Origin: Armillaria gallica
Lineage: Eukaryota; Basidiomycota; Agaricomycetes; Agaricales; Physalacriaceae
Direction of reading: 5' to 3'
Length of the DNA: 64,000 nucleotides
Assembly: GCA_037576215.1 (NCBI GenBank)
Contig: JBANDB010000008.1
Coordinates: 2,790,001 to 2,854,000 of the forward strand
In this document: in pieces, positions 25,655 through 35,430 of the stretch
How positions within the stretch are numbered: position 1 is the stretch's first letter
How the letters are laid out: each line of letters starts with the position of its first letter
The notes under the pieces: generated by a model
What the model saw: only the letters and a program-made list of their open reading frames with translations
Database searches by the model: none
What the model was told of the DNA's origin: nothing
Translations under genes and position numbers: made by a program

Positions 25655-26608
25655 ATGGAAGACGACGCGCGCATTATAGCCATCGCACTAGGAATTCCCA
25701 GCGCAACCTTCGTCACTCTTGCCCTCATCCTCGCAGTCAGATTCCGCCATAGAGCAAGGCAGTTACGGCTACAACGCCAAGAAGAAACGCATCGCATCAC
25801 CCCCTCAGTCATTACGAATAATTTAAATGGCATCCCGCTCGAGCAGCAGCCACCCCGACTCTTCACACCCATACCACGCCGCTCGATCTCAATCGACGAG
25901 CTCCCTGGACAGCGAGTCAACGAAGAAGAGGTCGACATTTCTGAGTCGACTTCTACCGCGCTCCCGGAGGGAAGCTCTATTACCCCTCCCAGAAGGGGTC
26001 CAGCAGAGGTCGACATCACCTCCGAACATCCCGCTTCCTATTATGCCGCGTTTGTCCCTCGAACTCCCTCCCCCGACACGCACCCCCGAACCGACCGTGG
26101 GAGGAGATCAAACGTGGGCCGCGACACTCGACCCGTCGCGACCACCAATACTCCAACACCCGCAGCCGGTCTCACTAGCAGCGAGCTCTGGGATAATCTC
26201 GACATTCCCTACAGCGCCTACTTCCCCGCTCCCGTCCGCAGCTCGCCCCATCATCCTATCCAGACCGGCGAGTCGCCACTCGAGCCTGTACAGGTCAGTG
26301 AACCCGTCGCCGGCCCCTCAACCCCCAGGCGCAGTGGTTGGCGAGCACAACCTCGAAGGTCTCCCCTTCGACCCCCACGAGCAAGTGCTTGGGAGCAGCT
26401 CGCCCAGCGATTCAGGGAGCGACCACAGCCACCACCCGAGCTCACGCGGCCACCAGAGGAGCTTAGTGAGTCAACCACCGTCGGTAGCCCACCAGCACGT
26501 CCCCCTACCCCCTTCCCAAGGCTCACGATCGACGGAATCTCTGAGTCGACCCCCGAGCAGACGCGCGAGCACTCGCCCTACTACCCCAGTGAGGATGACG
26601 CTGACTGA
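25655..26608 (+). CDS. ORF0: membrane-anchored frame overlapping gag
   Basis: 317 codons, opening at the first AUG after the predicted transcript start. The short acidic start MEDDAR is followed by a hydrophobic helix, residues 7-30 (IIAIALGIPSATFVTLALIL...), then a strongly basic stretch (RHRARQLRLQRQ). This predicts a single-pass anchor with the rest of the protein in the cytosol. The remainder is Pro/Ser/Arg/Glu-rich with patches such as LWDNLDIPYSAYFPAPV and AWEQLAQRFRERPQPPPEL. It overlaps gag by 782 nt in another frame. Its stop (26,606-26,608) lies 9 nt after an in-frame gag AUG (26,595). No homologue is known to me. It could be a non-coding by-product of a C-rich, stop-poor sequence. 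Confidence 0.45.
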   Translation: MEDDARIIAIALGIPSATFVTLALILAVRFRHRARQLRLQRQEETHRITPSVITNNLNGIPLEQQPPRLFTPIPRRSISIDELPGQRVNEEEVDISESTSTALPEGSSITPPRRGPAEVDITSEHPASYYAAFVPRTPSPDTHPRTDRGRRSNVGRDTRPVATTNTPTPAAGLTSSELWDNLDIPYSAYFPAPVRSSPHHPIQTGESPLEPVQVSEPVAGPSTPRRSGWRAQPRRSPLRPPRASAWEQLAQRFRERPQPPPELTRPPEELSESTTVGSPPARPPTPFPRLTIDGISESTPEQTREHSPYYPSEDDAD

Positions 26609-28061
26609 TGCCATCAATTTCTATAACGAAACAGACGATGACCCCTCGATCCCTATTCCTATGTTGCTAAGACGAGCAAACTATGTTGATATCTATAATT
26701 ATTTCGCTTACGAGTTACCCTTATCCGCAGTTTGGGGAGGAACCCAAGCTGGGAACGATTATTTTATTAGGAAACAGATGGATCTCCCAGCCGATGAGAT
26801 CCTACAGTACGAGGCGGAGCGGAATGCTCGTCTCTTATGGAACGAAATACACCCGGATGCCGTAATGGAGGCTTTTCCCATTTACGAAGAGGCCGCACCC
26901 GAAATCGAGATCCAGGAACCCTTGACAGATGAGCCCCCAGTAGCACCTCCCCGAATCACTAATACGTTTGTTTACGCCACCAGACAAGCGGCACCAGGGA
27001 CGTATCAACCTGGGTACCTACCTTTTGCCGGTGGTGGACGAGGAGCCGGAGGAGGTGGCGGACCACCAGCACAGCCACCTCCCGCTCCCGCTCCCCCGGT
27101 ACGGGTAATGCTACCACGATTCCCGGCACCTCCTGGAATGCCAGACCCGCCCATACCTTGGGAACTACAAGCTGGAGCGACGGCCCCCTACGATGACTTC
27201 AAACCAAAACTCTTGAAAGAGGTCGACGACTTTGTAGGGGACTCTGACGACATCGCTCGCTTCTTCCTACAGTGTGAGTTGCATTTCGACGTCTTTAACC
27301 GGCATTTCCGCCACCACCCGCACAAGGTCATCTTCTGCGTCTCCCGACTCGGAGGAGACGCTGGAAGATGGTGGCAGTTATGTGCTAAAGTCATAGGAAA
27401 GACGGCGGACGGCGAGCAACAGTATCCAACCTACGACGAATTCCAGTCGGAACTCAACAAAAGGTTTTGGAAGGATGCTGACTCGCAGTTAAGGTATGCG
27501 CAGTGGGAAAAGCTAAAGCAATCAGAATACAAGGACGGCGACAAGTTCTTCCAGATCTTCGAAGAACTGGCCTACCACGCCGGGGTACGCAATAACGACC
27601 AGATCATGCTTCAGCAGATCAAGAAGGCCGCCCGCCAGACGAGCAAGAACACCATATACTCGTCGGATGGGGACGTACCAACCGACTACCCGGCATGGAA
27701 AGCCCGCCTACTCCGAATCGATCTCAATTGGCGCCTCAAACAGGCGGAAGGAACGATAGGGCCAACAACCCGACCACAGAAGATGACCACGCCTACACAG
27801 GGTGGTCAGCAGCCTAGAGCCCCTGTGCCGACAACAAGAACGGTTACAGGGACTACATATGGGGGACGCGGACAGCCGATGAATATCGACAAAGCTACGG
27901 CACAAACGGTATGCTTTGGATGTGGCAAGCTAGGCCACTTCAAGCGTGACTGTCCTACCCGGTCCATGACCCGAGCTGAGTCTTTGCGACGCGCAAACAC
28001 TTACTGGGATATGAAAGAAAGCCTCTCAACGATTGAGGAGGTAAAAGAGACTGCCGTCTAG
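25827..28061 (+). CDS. gag: Gag polyprotein of the chromovirus
   Basis: 744 codons. The first 256 residues are Ser/Pro-rich and overlap ORF0. The capsid-like retrotransposon gag domain follows (FFLQCELHFDVFNRHF, RWWQLCAKVIG, FQSELNKRFWKDADSQLR, KFFQIFEELAYHAGV). A CCHC zinc knuckle near residue 696 (CFGCGKLGHFKRDC) binds RNA. A second candidate start is AUG 26,595 (MTLTDAINFYNETDDD), just before the ORF0 stop. The frame ends at TAG 28,059, inside the open pol frame. Confidence 0.9.
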   Translation: MASRSSSSHPDSSHPYHAARSQSTSSLDSESTKKRSTFLSRLLPRSRREALLPLPEGVQQRSTSPPNIPLPIMPRLSLELPPPTRTPEPTVGGDQTWAATLDPSRPPILQHPQPVSLAASSGIISTFPTAPTSPLPSAARPIILSRPASRHSSLYRSVNPSPAPQPPGAVVGEHNLEGLPFDPHEQVLGSSSPSDSGSDHSHHPSSRGHQRSLVSQPPSVAHQHVPLPPSQGSRSTESLSRPPSRRASTRPTTPVRMTLTDAINFYNETDDDPSIPIPMLLRRANYVDIYNYFAYELPLSAVWGGTQAGNDYFIRKQMDLPADEILQYEAERNARLLWNEIHPDAVMEAFPIYEEAAPEIEIQEPLTDEPPVAPPRITNTFVYATRQAAPGTYQPGYLPFAGGGRGAGGGGGPPAQPPPAPAPPVRVMLPRFPAPPGMPDPPIPWELQAGATAPYDDFKPKLLKEVDDFVGDSDDIARFFLQCELHFDVFNRHFRHHPHKVIFCVSRLGGDAGRWWQLCAKVIGKTADGEQQYPTYDEFQSELNKRFWKDADSQLRYAQWEKLKQSEYKDGDKFFQIFEELAYHAGVRNNDQIMLQQIKKAARQTSKNTIYSSDGDVPTDYPAWKARLLRIDLNWRLKQAEGTIGPTTRPQKMTTPTQGGQQPRAPVPTTRTVTGTTYGGRGQPMNIDKATAQTVCFGCGKLGHFKRDCPTRSMTRAESLRRANTYWDMKESLSTIEEVKETAV

Positions 28062-28138
28062 ATGATGATTCAGTCTATTCGGCGGCCCGAGGTTTAGTTT
28101 CGGCTGGTACGCCCATCGCATTTCATGATTGTACTTAT

Positions 28139-31100
28139 ATGTCACCTGTAGTATCAAACGCGCATTCGAATATACCCGCGATTTCGCAATCAGACCAGGA
28201 ACTAAACTTGAATCACCCTAGGCCTAACGAAGCCACCCATAGAGATCACCCTAGGCCTAACGAAGCCACCCAAAGAGATCAGCCTACGCCTAACGAAGCG
28301 ATACCTAGTACGGGCGCGGTAGTCATCGAGCTATCGGCTCAGCGTTTGGCAAGTAGCCTATTACAGGCGAAAGCGGACGGCGAAGCGACCACCAGATCGC
28401 TATCCATCATAACGGCGAAGCACCAGTCGAGGACTTCCCTTGGGGAAGCCGCAGTGACGAATGTTCGACCGGATGGGGCAGGAGGGCAGACAGCTATGCA
28501 CCCGCGTAAACGTCCCCTCACTGAAATCGCAGCTCTACGGAGTCCCTGCCGCGCAGGGAGTTTTGAGGGAATAGCTTCGGCGAAACCTCCTCTGGTAAAA
28601 GAGACTTGCTCACAGGCTGCAGAGTGTAAATCCCACGACGGGGCTCTGAAGACAGCACCGGAGGCCAGCTCCCGCAACACTGGACTTAGAAAAGCTAAGG
28701 ACGATATAATCGACTTAGGATCTACGGATGAGGCCTCAAACGACATGGATCGCGACGCCAAGACACCGAAACTAGAGGAGACAATGGACGCAAGGGTCTA
28801 TTTGCTCTCCGTCCTGAAGACGACGATGGACGACCTGGAGTCGGGTAAGTGCCCCCGATCAGTTGCCAACGCCTATCGAGACGTAGGGCGACCCGACGAA
28901 GGGGGAACGCCGAATGAAACGAGGATCCCGGTCATCACAGAGACGGGCCCGAAGGAACAAGGCAAAAGCGACCACTCGTCGACGGTGAGAAGCGTAGGCA
29001 ATCGTTGTCCAGTGGTGTCAGCTCAACCTGCAGTCTCGTCACGAGACGGCACCTTCGCGGAAAGCTACTCCCGTTCCACGACCGACCAGAAAGCCGCAGG
29101 CTTGGAAGCTGCTAGCGCCCAGGCAGTGCAAAGGGGGCATCAGGTAGCTTTTATTGAAGTACCTGACCACGAGGACATTACCAGTTTCATGATGAACAAG
29201 AACGCTAATTTAACCCCTTTAGACTTAGAAAATGCGGTGACCTCACCGACGGTAGTCGCGCCCGTATGGGGCGACGCGAAGGTTGAAGAGGTCCCGCAAC
29301 TGTCCCGAACCTATACAAAGGGACAGACCTATAGAGAATGGCTCAAACCATTCGGAGCAGAGTGGACTCTACGTGGCGTAGTACAAGCGCGGACGGAGTC
29401 AGAAGCAAAGGCAATTCTTAAAAACTGGATTCACAAGGCACGCACAGAGGAGGTCGCTGACTCAATGATCGAAGCAATGAGGGGGATGAAGCGAATCGAC
29501 GCACTCTGGTGGCTTCATGAGCTACAAGAACCAAAGCGACTTATCAGCGCGTTAAGTGATAAAGGAAAAGACCTGGTGATCCCCGTCATGCTCGGGGCTC
29601 CAGGAACAATTTCCAATATCTCTACAACCGCGTTGGTAGACAGCGGATGCACCAGTAGCGCCATCAGTCAAAAATTCGTTAAAAAACATAATATCCCGAC
29701 TCGACCAACAGCCGCTCCAATCCCAGTCTATAATGCCGACGGAACCAAGAATTCGGGAGGATCAATCACCGAATACGCCGAAATCGAACTCAAAATCGGG
29801 GATCATTCTGAACGAATAGATCTAGCCGTAACAGATCTCGGTGATAAAGAGATCTTCCTTGGTCACGATTGGTTAGCTCGGCATAATCCCATCATCAATT
29901 GGAAGACTGGAGGATTAACGTTTGCACGATGCGAATGCCGTAAAAACCCATTTACATTACCAGATGCGGATCCCGACGACAACTGGGACGAGGAACTGGA
30001 AGAAGGGGACACCATCCTTGCAATAGATTTCACGCGGGCTATTCTCATACGTGCGCATCACGCCAATGACTTAGCTGCTGCGGCCAACGCAGAGAAAGAG
30101 ACCAAGACGTTCGAAGAAATGGTCCCAGAATGGTGTCGGGATTTCAACGATCTGTTCGACAAAGACAGCTTCGATGAACTTCCTGACCCAAAAACGTGGG
30201 ACCATGCCATCGAACTCACTCCAAACGCAAGCGCCAATCTAGACTGCAAGGTATACCCTTTAAACCGGAACGAGCAGGCAGAACTCGATAAGTTCTTAGA
30301 CGAGAACCTCTCGAGTGGACGAATACGACCATCTAAGTCACCCATGGCTTCGCCATTCTTCTTCGTTAAAAAGAAGGATGGCAAGCTGCGACCAGTCCAG
30401 GATTATAGGAAGCTCAATGAGATGACGATTAAAAACCGTTATCCGCTCCCTTTAATCTCGGAACTAATGGACAAGTTGCGGGGGGCTAAGTATTTTTCCA
30501 AGCTTGACGTTCGATGGGGATACAATAACGTACGCATCAAAAGCGGTGACGAGTGGAAGGCGGCGTTTAGAACTAATCGCGGGTTGTTCGAACCCACGGT
30601 TATGTTCTTTGGGCTCACCAATTCACCCGCCACCTTCCAGTGGATGATGAATGACATTTTCAAAAATCTCATTGCATCAGGCGCCGTCACCGTTTACCTT
30701 GATGACATCCTTATCATGTCCAAGACCAAGGAGGAGCATCGCCGCATCACGCGCGAAGTTCTAAGACTCCTCCGGAAGAACAAGCTATTCCTTAAAGCGG
30801 AAAAATGCGAGTTCGAGACCTTGGAGACAGAATACCTTGGAGTCATCATCAGTGAAGGAAGCATCCGCATGGACCCAGTCAAAATCGCAGGGATCGCAGA
30901 ATGGCCTGTACCAATCAAGAAAGTACAACTCCAGTCATTTTTAGGCTTTACCAACTTCTACAGACGTTTCATCAAGGGATACAGCAGGGTCGTCAAACCA
31001 ATGACCCAGCTGACAGGAAACGATCCGTGGAAGTGGGGAAAAGCGCAACAGGATGCGTTCGAAGAATTGAAACGCCTATTAGCCGAAGAGGTGGTATTGG

Positions 31101-33196
31101 CAATACCCACCGAGGAAGGAAAGTTCCGTGTAGAAGCGGATGCAAGTGAGGGAGCAATAGGTGCGGTATTGACGCAGGAGCAGGATGGAAAATGGCGCCC
31201 GGTCGCATTTTTATCCAAATCCCTCACCACGACAGAACGAAATTACGAAATTTACGACAAAGAACTGCTCGCGATAATGATCGCGCTCGACGAGTGGAGG
31301 CACTACTTGATGGGCGCAGCTCAGGACTTCGAAATATGGACGGACCACCAAAACCTCCAGTATTTCCGAAAACCCCAGAAACTCAATCGGCGACAAGCGC
31401 GATGGGTAACTGAGCTGGCCGAATATCACTTCACGCTACACCACAAATCAGGAACCGCAAACAAGAAAGCCGACTTACTTAGTCGCAGAGCAGATCACGA
31501 GCAAGGAAAGGAGGACAACGATGAGATTATCGTCCTCAAACCCGAGCACTTCCGGGCCCTAGTCATGCCCACTATCGAGGAAACCCAGTCCAAGATAAAG
31601 CAAGCCACGCTCGACCACCACCGATGGGACAAGAACATTGCGACCTCCCTAAACCACGACCGAGGACTGAAAATGAATGACGGGTTAATCTATTACGATT
31701 CCCGCATTTACGTTCCTTCCAACCACGCGTTAAGAGGCGAGATAATCGCACAAGTTCACGACCACATCACGGCGGGACACCCCGGCATAGAAAAGACTAA
31801 AGAACTCGTGCTACGAGAATACTGGTGGCCTAGGATGAAAAAGGACATAGAAGATTATGTCCGCGGCTGCGAGACGTGCCAGCGAACCAAGTCAAGCACT
31901 CAAGCAAAGGCAGCACCGCTTCATCCAAACGCCATCCCATCCCGACCCTGGACTCACATCTCCATTGACATGGTAACTGGTTTACCAAAGAGTAACGGCT
32001 TTGACGCAATCCTAATGATCGTCGACCGTTTCTCCAAGGAAATCATACCAGTTGCATGCACCACGGAGATGTCATCGGAAGGGTGGGCCAAGATTCTACG
32101 AGACGAAGTCTACGCCAAGCACGGAATGCCCCAGGTCGTTATCAGCGACCGAGGTTCCGTGTTTGTATCCAAGTTCATGAAAGACCTTTATGACTTACTA
32201 CAGATCAAGGCAAACGTATCCACCGCCTACCACCCACAAACTGACGGACAGACGGAGCGGGTGAATCAGGAAGTTGAAAAATACCTCCGGATTTTCGTCA
32301 ATCACCGTCAGAATGACTGGGCGGAATGGCTCTCCCTCGCGGCTTTCTCTCACAATAACCGCGCCCACTCCGCAACGGGTAAAAGTCCCTTCGAGGTTAC
32401 CCATGGCTATATCGTCGAGGTCCTCCCTGGTGCCGTACGACCCCGAGCACCCTTTAGAACACTGGCCTCAAACACCTTCGTTTCAGATATACAGAAAATC
32501 CATGCCGAGGCTAAGCAAGCACTCGAAAAAGCCGCCGACCAAATGAAAGCCCAATACGACAAAAAGAAAAGACCTGCAGTTGATTACTCGGTGGGAGACA
32601 AAGTGTGGCTCGATACGAGCAATCTGGCACTTCCACGTCCGAAGAAAAAACTCGCAGACAAAAAAACGGGCCCCTTCCCTATCATTGCCAAAATCGGAGC
32701 CTCGGCATACAAATTAAAACTCCCTCCAGGCTGGCGCATCCATCCAGTATTCAACGAATCACTCCTAACACCCTACACGCCACCTGCATTCCCTAACCAG
32801 GAACAGCCGCCTCCACCACCACCCGCCCTTGTTGACGGGGAGGAGCACTATGAAATCGAGCATGTACTTGACCATAGAGACCGAAAGGTCCGAGGAAAGG
32901 CTGGCGAACCGTGGCATTGGGTTACGGACTACTTCGTCAAATGGAAAGGATATGGACCGGAATCCAACAGCTGGGTAAAGGAAGACGACATGGACGCCGA
33001 CGAACTAGTCGACGAATATCTTGCAGAAAAAGTGAATCGCACCAAACAAGAGACAGGAGATTGGCAGTCCTATACGGATCCATTCACTGGTCGAAAAGTT
33101 TGGTACGACCAAGAACTCGACTGGGATTGGTTTGGTGGCAACGACGAACCCTCGACAAGCTCGAAATCGCCGTACGAAGCAACAGAAATCCCATAA
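28139..33196 (+). CDS. pol: Pol polyprotein with C-terminal chromodomain
   Basis: 1,685 codons from the first Met; the frame is open from 28,037 and so overlaps the end of gag by about 25 nt, in the -1 frame. Domains by residue: unassigned charged region 1-480 with an 11-residue tandem repeat; aspartic protease with ALVDSG near 501; reverse transcriptase with FFFVKKKDGKLRPVQDYR and the YLDD site at 853; RNase H (EADASEGAIGAVLTQ near 1000, KELLAI, WTDHQNL); integrase zinc finger H..H..C..C (HPGIEKTK...CETCQRT near 1206-1250); integrase DDE core (SIDMVTGLP, ISDRGSVF, QTDGQTERVNQE); chromodomain at about 1575-1630 (YFVKWKGYGPESNSWVKEDD). All catalytic residues I looked for are present, so the element may be competent. 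Confidence 0.97.
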   Translation: MSPVVSNAHSNIPAISQSDQELNLNHPRPNEATHRDHPRPNEATQRDQPTPNEAIPSTGAVVIELSAQRLASSLLQAKADGEATTRSLSIITAKHQSRTSLGEAAVTNVRPDGAGGQTAMHPRKRPLTEIAALRSPCRAGSFEGIASAKPPLVKETCSQAAECKSHDGALKTAPEASSRNTGLRKAKDDIIDLGSTDEASNDMDRDAKTPKLEETMDARVYLLSVLKTTMDDLESGKCPRSVANAYRDVGRPDEGGTPNETRIPVITETGPKEQGKSDHSSTVRSVGNRCPVVSAQPAVSSRDGTFAESYSRSTTDQKAAGLEAASAQAVQRGHQVAFIEVPDHEDITSFMMNKNANLTPLDLENAVTSPTVVAPVWGDAKVEEVPQLSRTYTKGQTYREWLKPFGAEWTLRGVVQARTESEAKAILKNWIHKARTEEVADSMIEAMRGMKRIDALWWLHELQEPKRLISALSDKGKDLVIPVMLGAPGTISNISTTALVDSGCTSSAISQKFVKKHNIPTRPTAAPIPVYNADGTKNSGGSITEYAEIELKIGDHSERIDLAVTDLGDKEIFLGHDWLARHNPIINWKTGGLTFARCECRKNPFTLPDADPDDNWDEELEEGDTILAIDFTRAILIRAHHANDLAAAANAEKETKTFEEMVPEWCRDFNDLFDKDSFDELPDPKTWDHAIELTPNASANLDCKVYPLNRNEQAELDKFLDENLSSGRIRPSKSPMASPFFFVKKKDGKLRPVQDYRKLNEMTIKNRYPLPLISELMDKLRGAKYFSKLDVRWGYNNVRIKSGDEWKAAFRTNRGLFEPTVMFFGLTNSPATFQWMMNDIFKNLIASGAVTVYLDDILIMSKTKEEHRRITREVLRLLRKNKLFLKAEKCEFETLETEYLGVIISEGSIRMDPVKIAGIAEWPVPIKKVQLQSFLGFTNFYRRFIKGYSRVVKPMTQLTGNDPWKWGKAQQDAFEELKRLLAEEVVLAIPTEEGKFRVEADASEGAIGAVLTQEQDGKWRPVAFLSKSLTTTERNYEIYDKELLAIMIALDEWRHYLMGAAQDFEIWTDHQNLQYFRKPQKLNRRQARWVTELAEYHFTLHHKSGTANKKADLLSRRADHEQGKEDNDEIIVLKPEHFRALVMPTIEETQSKIKQATLDHHRWDKNIATSLNHDRGLKMNDGLIYYDSRIYVPSNHALRGEIIAQVHDHITAGHPGIEKTKELVLREYWWPRMKKDIEDYVRGCETCQRTKSSTQAKAAPLHPNAIPSRPWTHISIDMVTGLPKSNGFDAILMIVDRFSKEIIPVACTTEMSSEGWAKILRDEVYAKHGMPQVVISDRGSVFVSKFMKDLYDLLQIKANVSTAYHPQTDGQTERVNQEVEKYLRIFVNHRQNDWAEWLSLAAFSHNNRAHSATGKSPFEVTHGYIVEVLPGAVRPRAPFRTLASNTFVSDIQKIHAEAKQALEKAADQMKAQYDKKKRPAVDYSVGDKVWLDTSNLALPRPKKKLADKKTGPFPIIAKIGASAYKLKLPPGWRIHPVFNESLLTPYTPPAFPNQEQPPPPPPALVDGEEHYEIEHVLDHRDRKVRGKAGEPWHWVTDYFVKWKGYGPESNSWVKEDDMDADELVDEYLAEKVNRTKQETGDWQSYTDPFTGRKVWYDQELDWDWFGGNDEPSTSSKSPYEATEIP
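28214..28312 (+). repeat. 33-nt tandem repeat inside pol
   Basis: Three copies of a 33-nt unit encode HPRPNEATHRD, HPRPNEATQRD and QPTPNEAIPST. Copies one and two are nearly identical at DNA level; the third is diverged. Confidence 0.85.
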
Positions 33197-33538
33197 ACAA
33201 ACACAGTCGAGCCCTATAACGGGGGATAGCCAATGGGCCCTCATTCACGACTCTAACGACGATACACTTCATGCTTCCTTTCGCTCACGACTTCCAAGAT
33301 GACCAATATTCCACTAAAATGCGCTCAATAATCGGATGGGTCCAACCGGCGTTCAGGATCTAGTTTTCCACTCGCGTCACCACCATATGAAAAGTCCCCG
33401 TTCCCTCTGGGCGAACAAGGCCTTTGGGACAAGCTGCAGCGCATATGGCATTTCTCCGAAACACTAGATGTCTCTGGGGATGGCATGACGATGAAGAAGA
33501 CGGAAACTGGACTTACTAGCAGTTGGGACACCTGCCTT
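33197..33538 (+). other. 3' untranslated part of the retrotransposon
   Basis: About 340 bp between the pol stop and the polypurine tract. No further gene (for example env-like) is visible here. Confidence 0.6.
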
Positions 33539-33548
33539 AGGGGGGGGG
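33539..33548 (+). other. polypurine tract
   Basis: A followed by nine G, three bases before the 3' LTR. This is the expected plus-strand primer. Confidence 0.85.
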
Positions 33549-33551
33549 TAA

Positions 33552-34099
33552 TGTTACGATTTATTCGTTTTCAGGCATCTTATCTAATCTTTGAAAGATA
33601 AGATAAGATGCTTACTCACCCACGATCTTTAGACCCGCGACTCCCGGAGAGTCTTCATAAATCTTCACATCGCTAACACGTCACAGCTCGGTTGACGTGT
33701 ACTCGACCAAGGGGTATCAACGACCCGTGCACCGACACGTAGCAATGTGTGGGAGTAACATGTACTGGATACGTGCTAGCCTCGACAAACCTTGTGCTAC
33801 ACTCGGTTACCGTGTGTTATTATCGGCTACCGTGTATTTGGCTTATTCACTTTCTAACACGGTAGTCACCTCTTAGTACCATTTACAGACCCTCACTTTA
33901 CTATATAAGTAGCGTACTCAAAGCCTGTATTTCCCTAGCTTTGAGCTAAAGTTTATTCATACCGAAACCCACTCCTTTATCTTCTGCTAAGAGCTCCTAA
34001 AGTGAGTCTTGGGCGTCAATCATCACAAGGGCTAGACGGTGACTGTACGAACGCGATACAGCCGATCTATTCACCTTTGATTGAAGTTCGGGTCTTACA
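33552..34099 (+). repeat. 3' LTR
   Basis: 548 bp; I count two substitutions relative to the 5' LTR. The right target duplication GTTAT follows at 34,100-34,104. Confidence 0.96.
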
Positions 34100-34104
34100 G
34101 TTAT

Positions 34105-35430
34105 GCTTTATAGGCAAATTGTCATAGCTTCATTCACTGGAATATGATGGAAAGTTATCATATATAGTGTCTCTGGCATCAGCCAGCTGCCAAAAATCCT
34201 CAAATTTGGCCAATACTGCCTCTCAGAAGGGCTTGCTACATGTTAATGAATTACTGGGAGCTTCACTTCACAGGGTCCTGTTATGTGTTACATGAATTAA
34301 TGATCAAAATTGAACAATAGTATATATACCTCATATTTTATACCTATCACCTCAGCTTGTTGCTATACATGGACAGAGAAAGGCTGAGCATAGCTCATAT
34401 TCTTACATGAATAGTCATAGTCTCCTTGCCATTTCTACTGCTGGGGGGAAGGCTTGTAATAAGCAAATTATGGCATAGTTGGTACATGTATAACAATAGG
34501 ATATGCATCACCTGTCCTTGAATGGTCTCCTGGCCCCTGATTCTACCTGCTAACTTTTCATTTGAAGTTTGTTGTTCACTCATTGCTCAATGCTCTTTGT
34601 TTAATACTTGCTTTGGAACTTACAGCATCCTGTCAGCATGCATAGTTAGCAGATAGTCTCAGTCCAGCAGATACTGGGTGCCAGCCATGCCAATGATGTG
34701 CCATAGGGGGCAGCAACACAGCAAAATTGAAGTTCATCGCTGTAGAGAGGTGGCAGCAATGGCAGTGCAACATAATTGAAACTCAGCCGGATTATGCCAG
34801 GGGATGGCAATGGCCGGAAAATTCAAAGTCCACTATATTTGTCATCATCAACCTGTATTAATATATAGACAAGCCTATGCCCCGTGTCTTCATCACGATT
34901 GCCGGACCCTCGTACCTCAGGTCCCGGCAACCTGACTGCGACACAGGACTTCGGCTTGTTGGGGCCTGCCCCAAACCTGGCTTATTACTATGATACGTTG
35001 TTAAATCTCTGTTATTTCTTTGGAGCCATTGCAATGGAGCATAATGGTTTTTATAAGTGCCATAAAGCTTTGTGCTGTTACTTCTGTAGTAAGCCATGTA
35101 ATGAACAGGTAGGGACTCCCATGATTTGGGTGCTCATCATTAATAGCTGTCACTACACAGGATTGACACAGGAGGGCAGGAGAGATATATAGTCTGGTTC
35201 TTATGTCCCTTACTTGGATATCTGACATGGTGGGCTACCATGGTCACCATTTGAGCTCTGATGATTTCTATAAGACTTACATCCATTCACATTCAATGCT
35301 CATTGCTTGATACTTGCTTTGTTGCTATAGTGTGCATAAGTAGTCTAAGTTGAAGCTCAGTTAGTATCACAATGGCTGTTTATGACATGGTAACTGGGTA
35401 AGCCTGTAATAGCTGAATTGTTGAAGTCCA
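34105..35430. repeat. tandem repeat unit A, right part
   Basis: Continuation of unit A beyond the retrotransposon. It matches unit B (about 35,976-37,390) along its length with scattered substitutions and small indels, including a shared segment ACCTGTATTAATATATAG at 34,852. Short open frames here are also seen in B but are not conserved as proteins in any recognised family. Confidence 0.8.

Larger units (their letters stand above)
25064..34099 (+). mobile_element. complete Ty3/gypsy chromovirus LTR retrotransposon
   Basis: 9,036-bp element bounded by two 548-bp LTRs that start TGTTACG and end TTACA. The 5-bp target duplication GTTAT is at 25,059-25,063 and 34,100-34,104. The undisturbed site survives in unit B (ACATGTTATGCTTTAT near 35,970), which confirms the boundaries. 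I count two differences between the LTRs (c/t at 25,270 versus 33,758, and a/g at 25,529 versus 34,017), about 0.4%, so the insertion is young. It holds a self-complementary primer site, an overlapping accessory frame, gag, pol in the order protease-RT-RNase H-integrase-chromodomain, and a polypurine tract. Integrase after RT and the C-terminal chromodomain place it among chromoviruses near Tf1/sushi. Confidence 0.97.

Noticed and set aside
28339..28761. 140-codon minus-strand frame in pol
   Set aside because: Mirror of the Pol N-terminal region; no support.
33197..33538. env-like gene after pol
   Set aside because: Only about 340 bp remain before the polypurine tract, with no frame of meaningful length.
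34858..35228. Short frames repeated in units A and B
   Set aside because: Their repetition reflects DNA duplication. The reading frames carry indels between copies, so no protein is being conserved.
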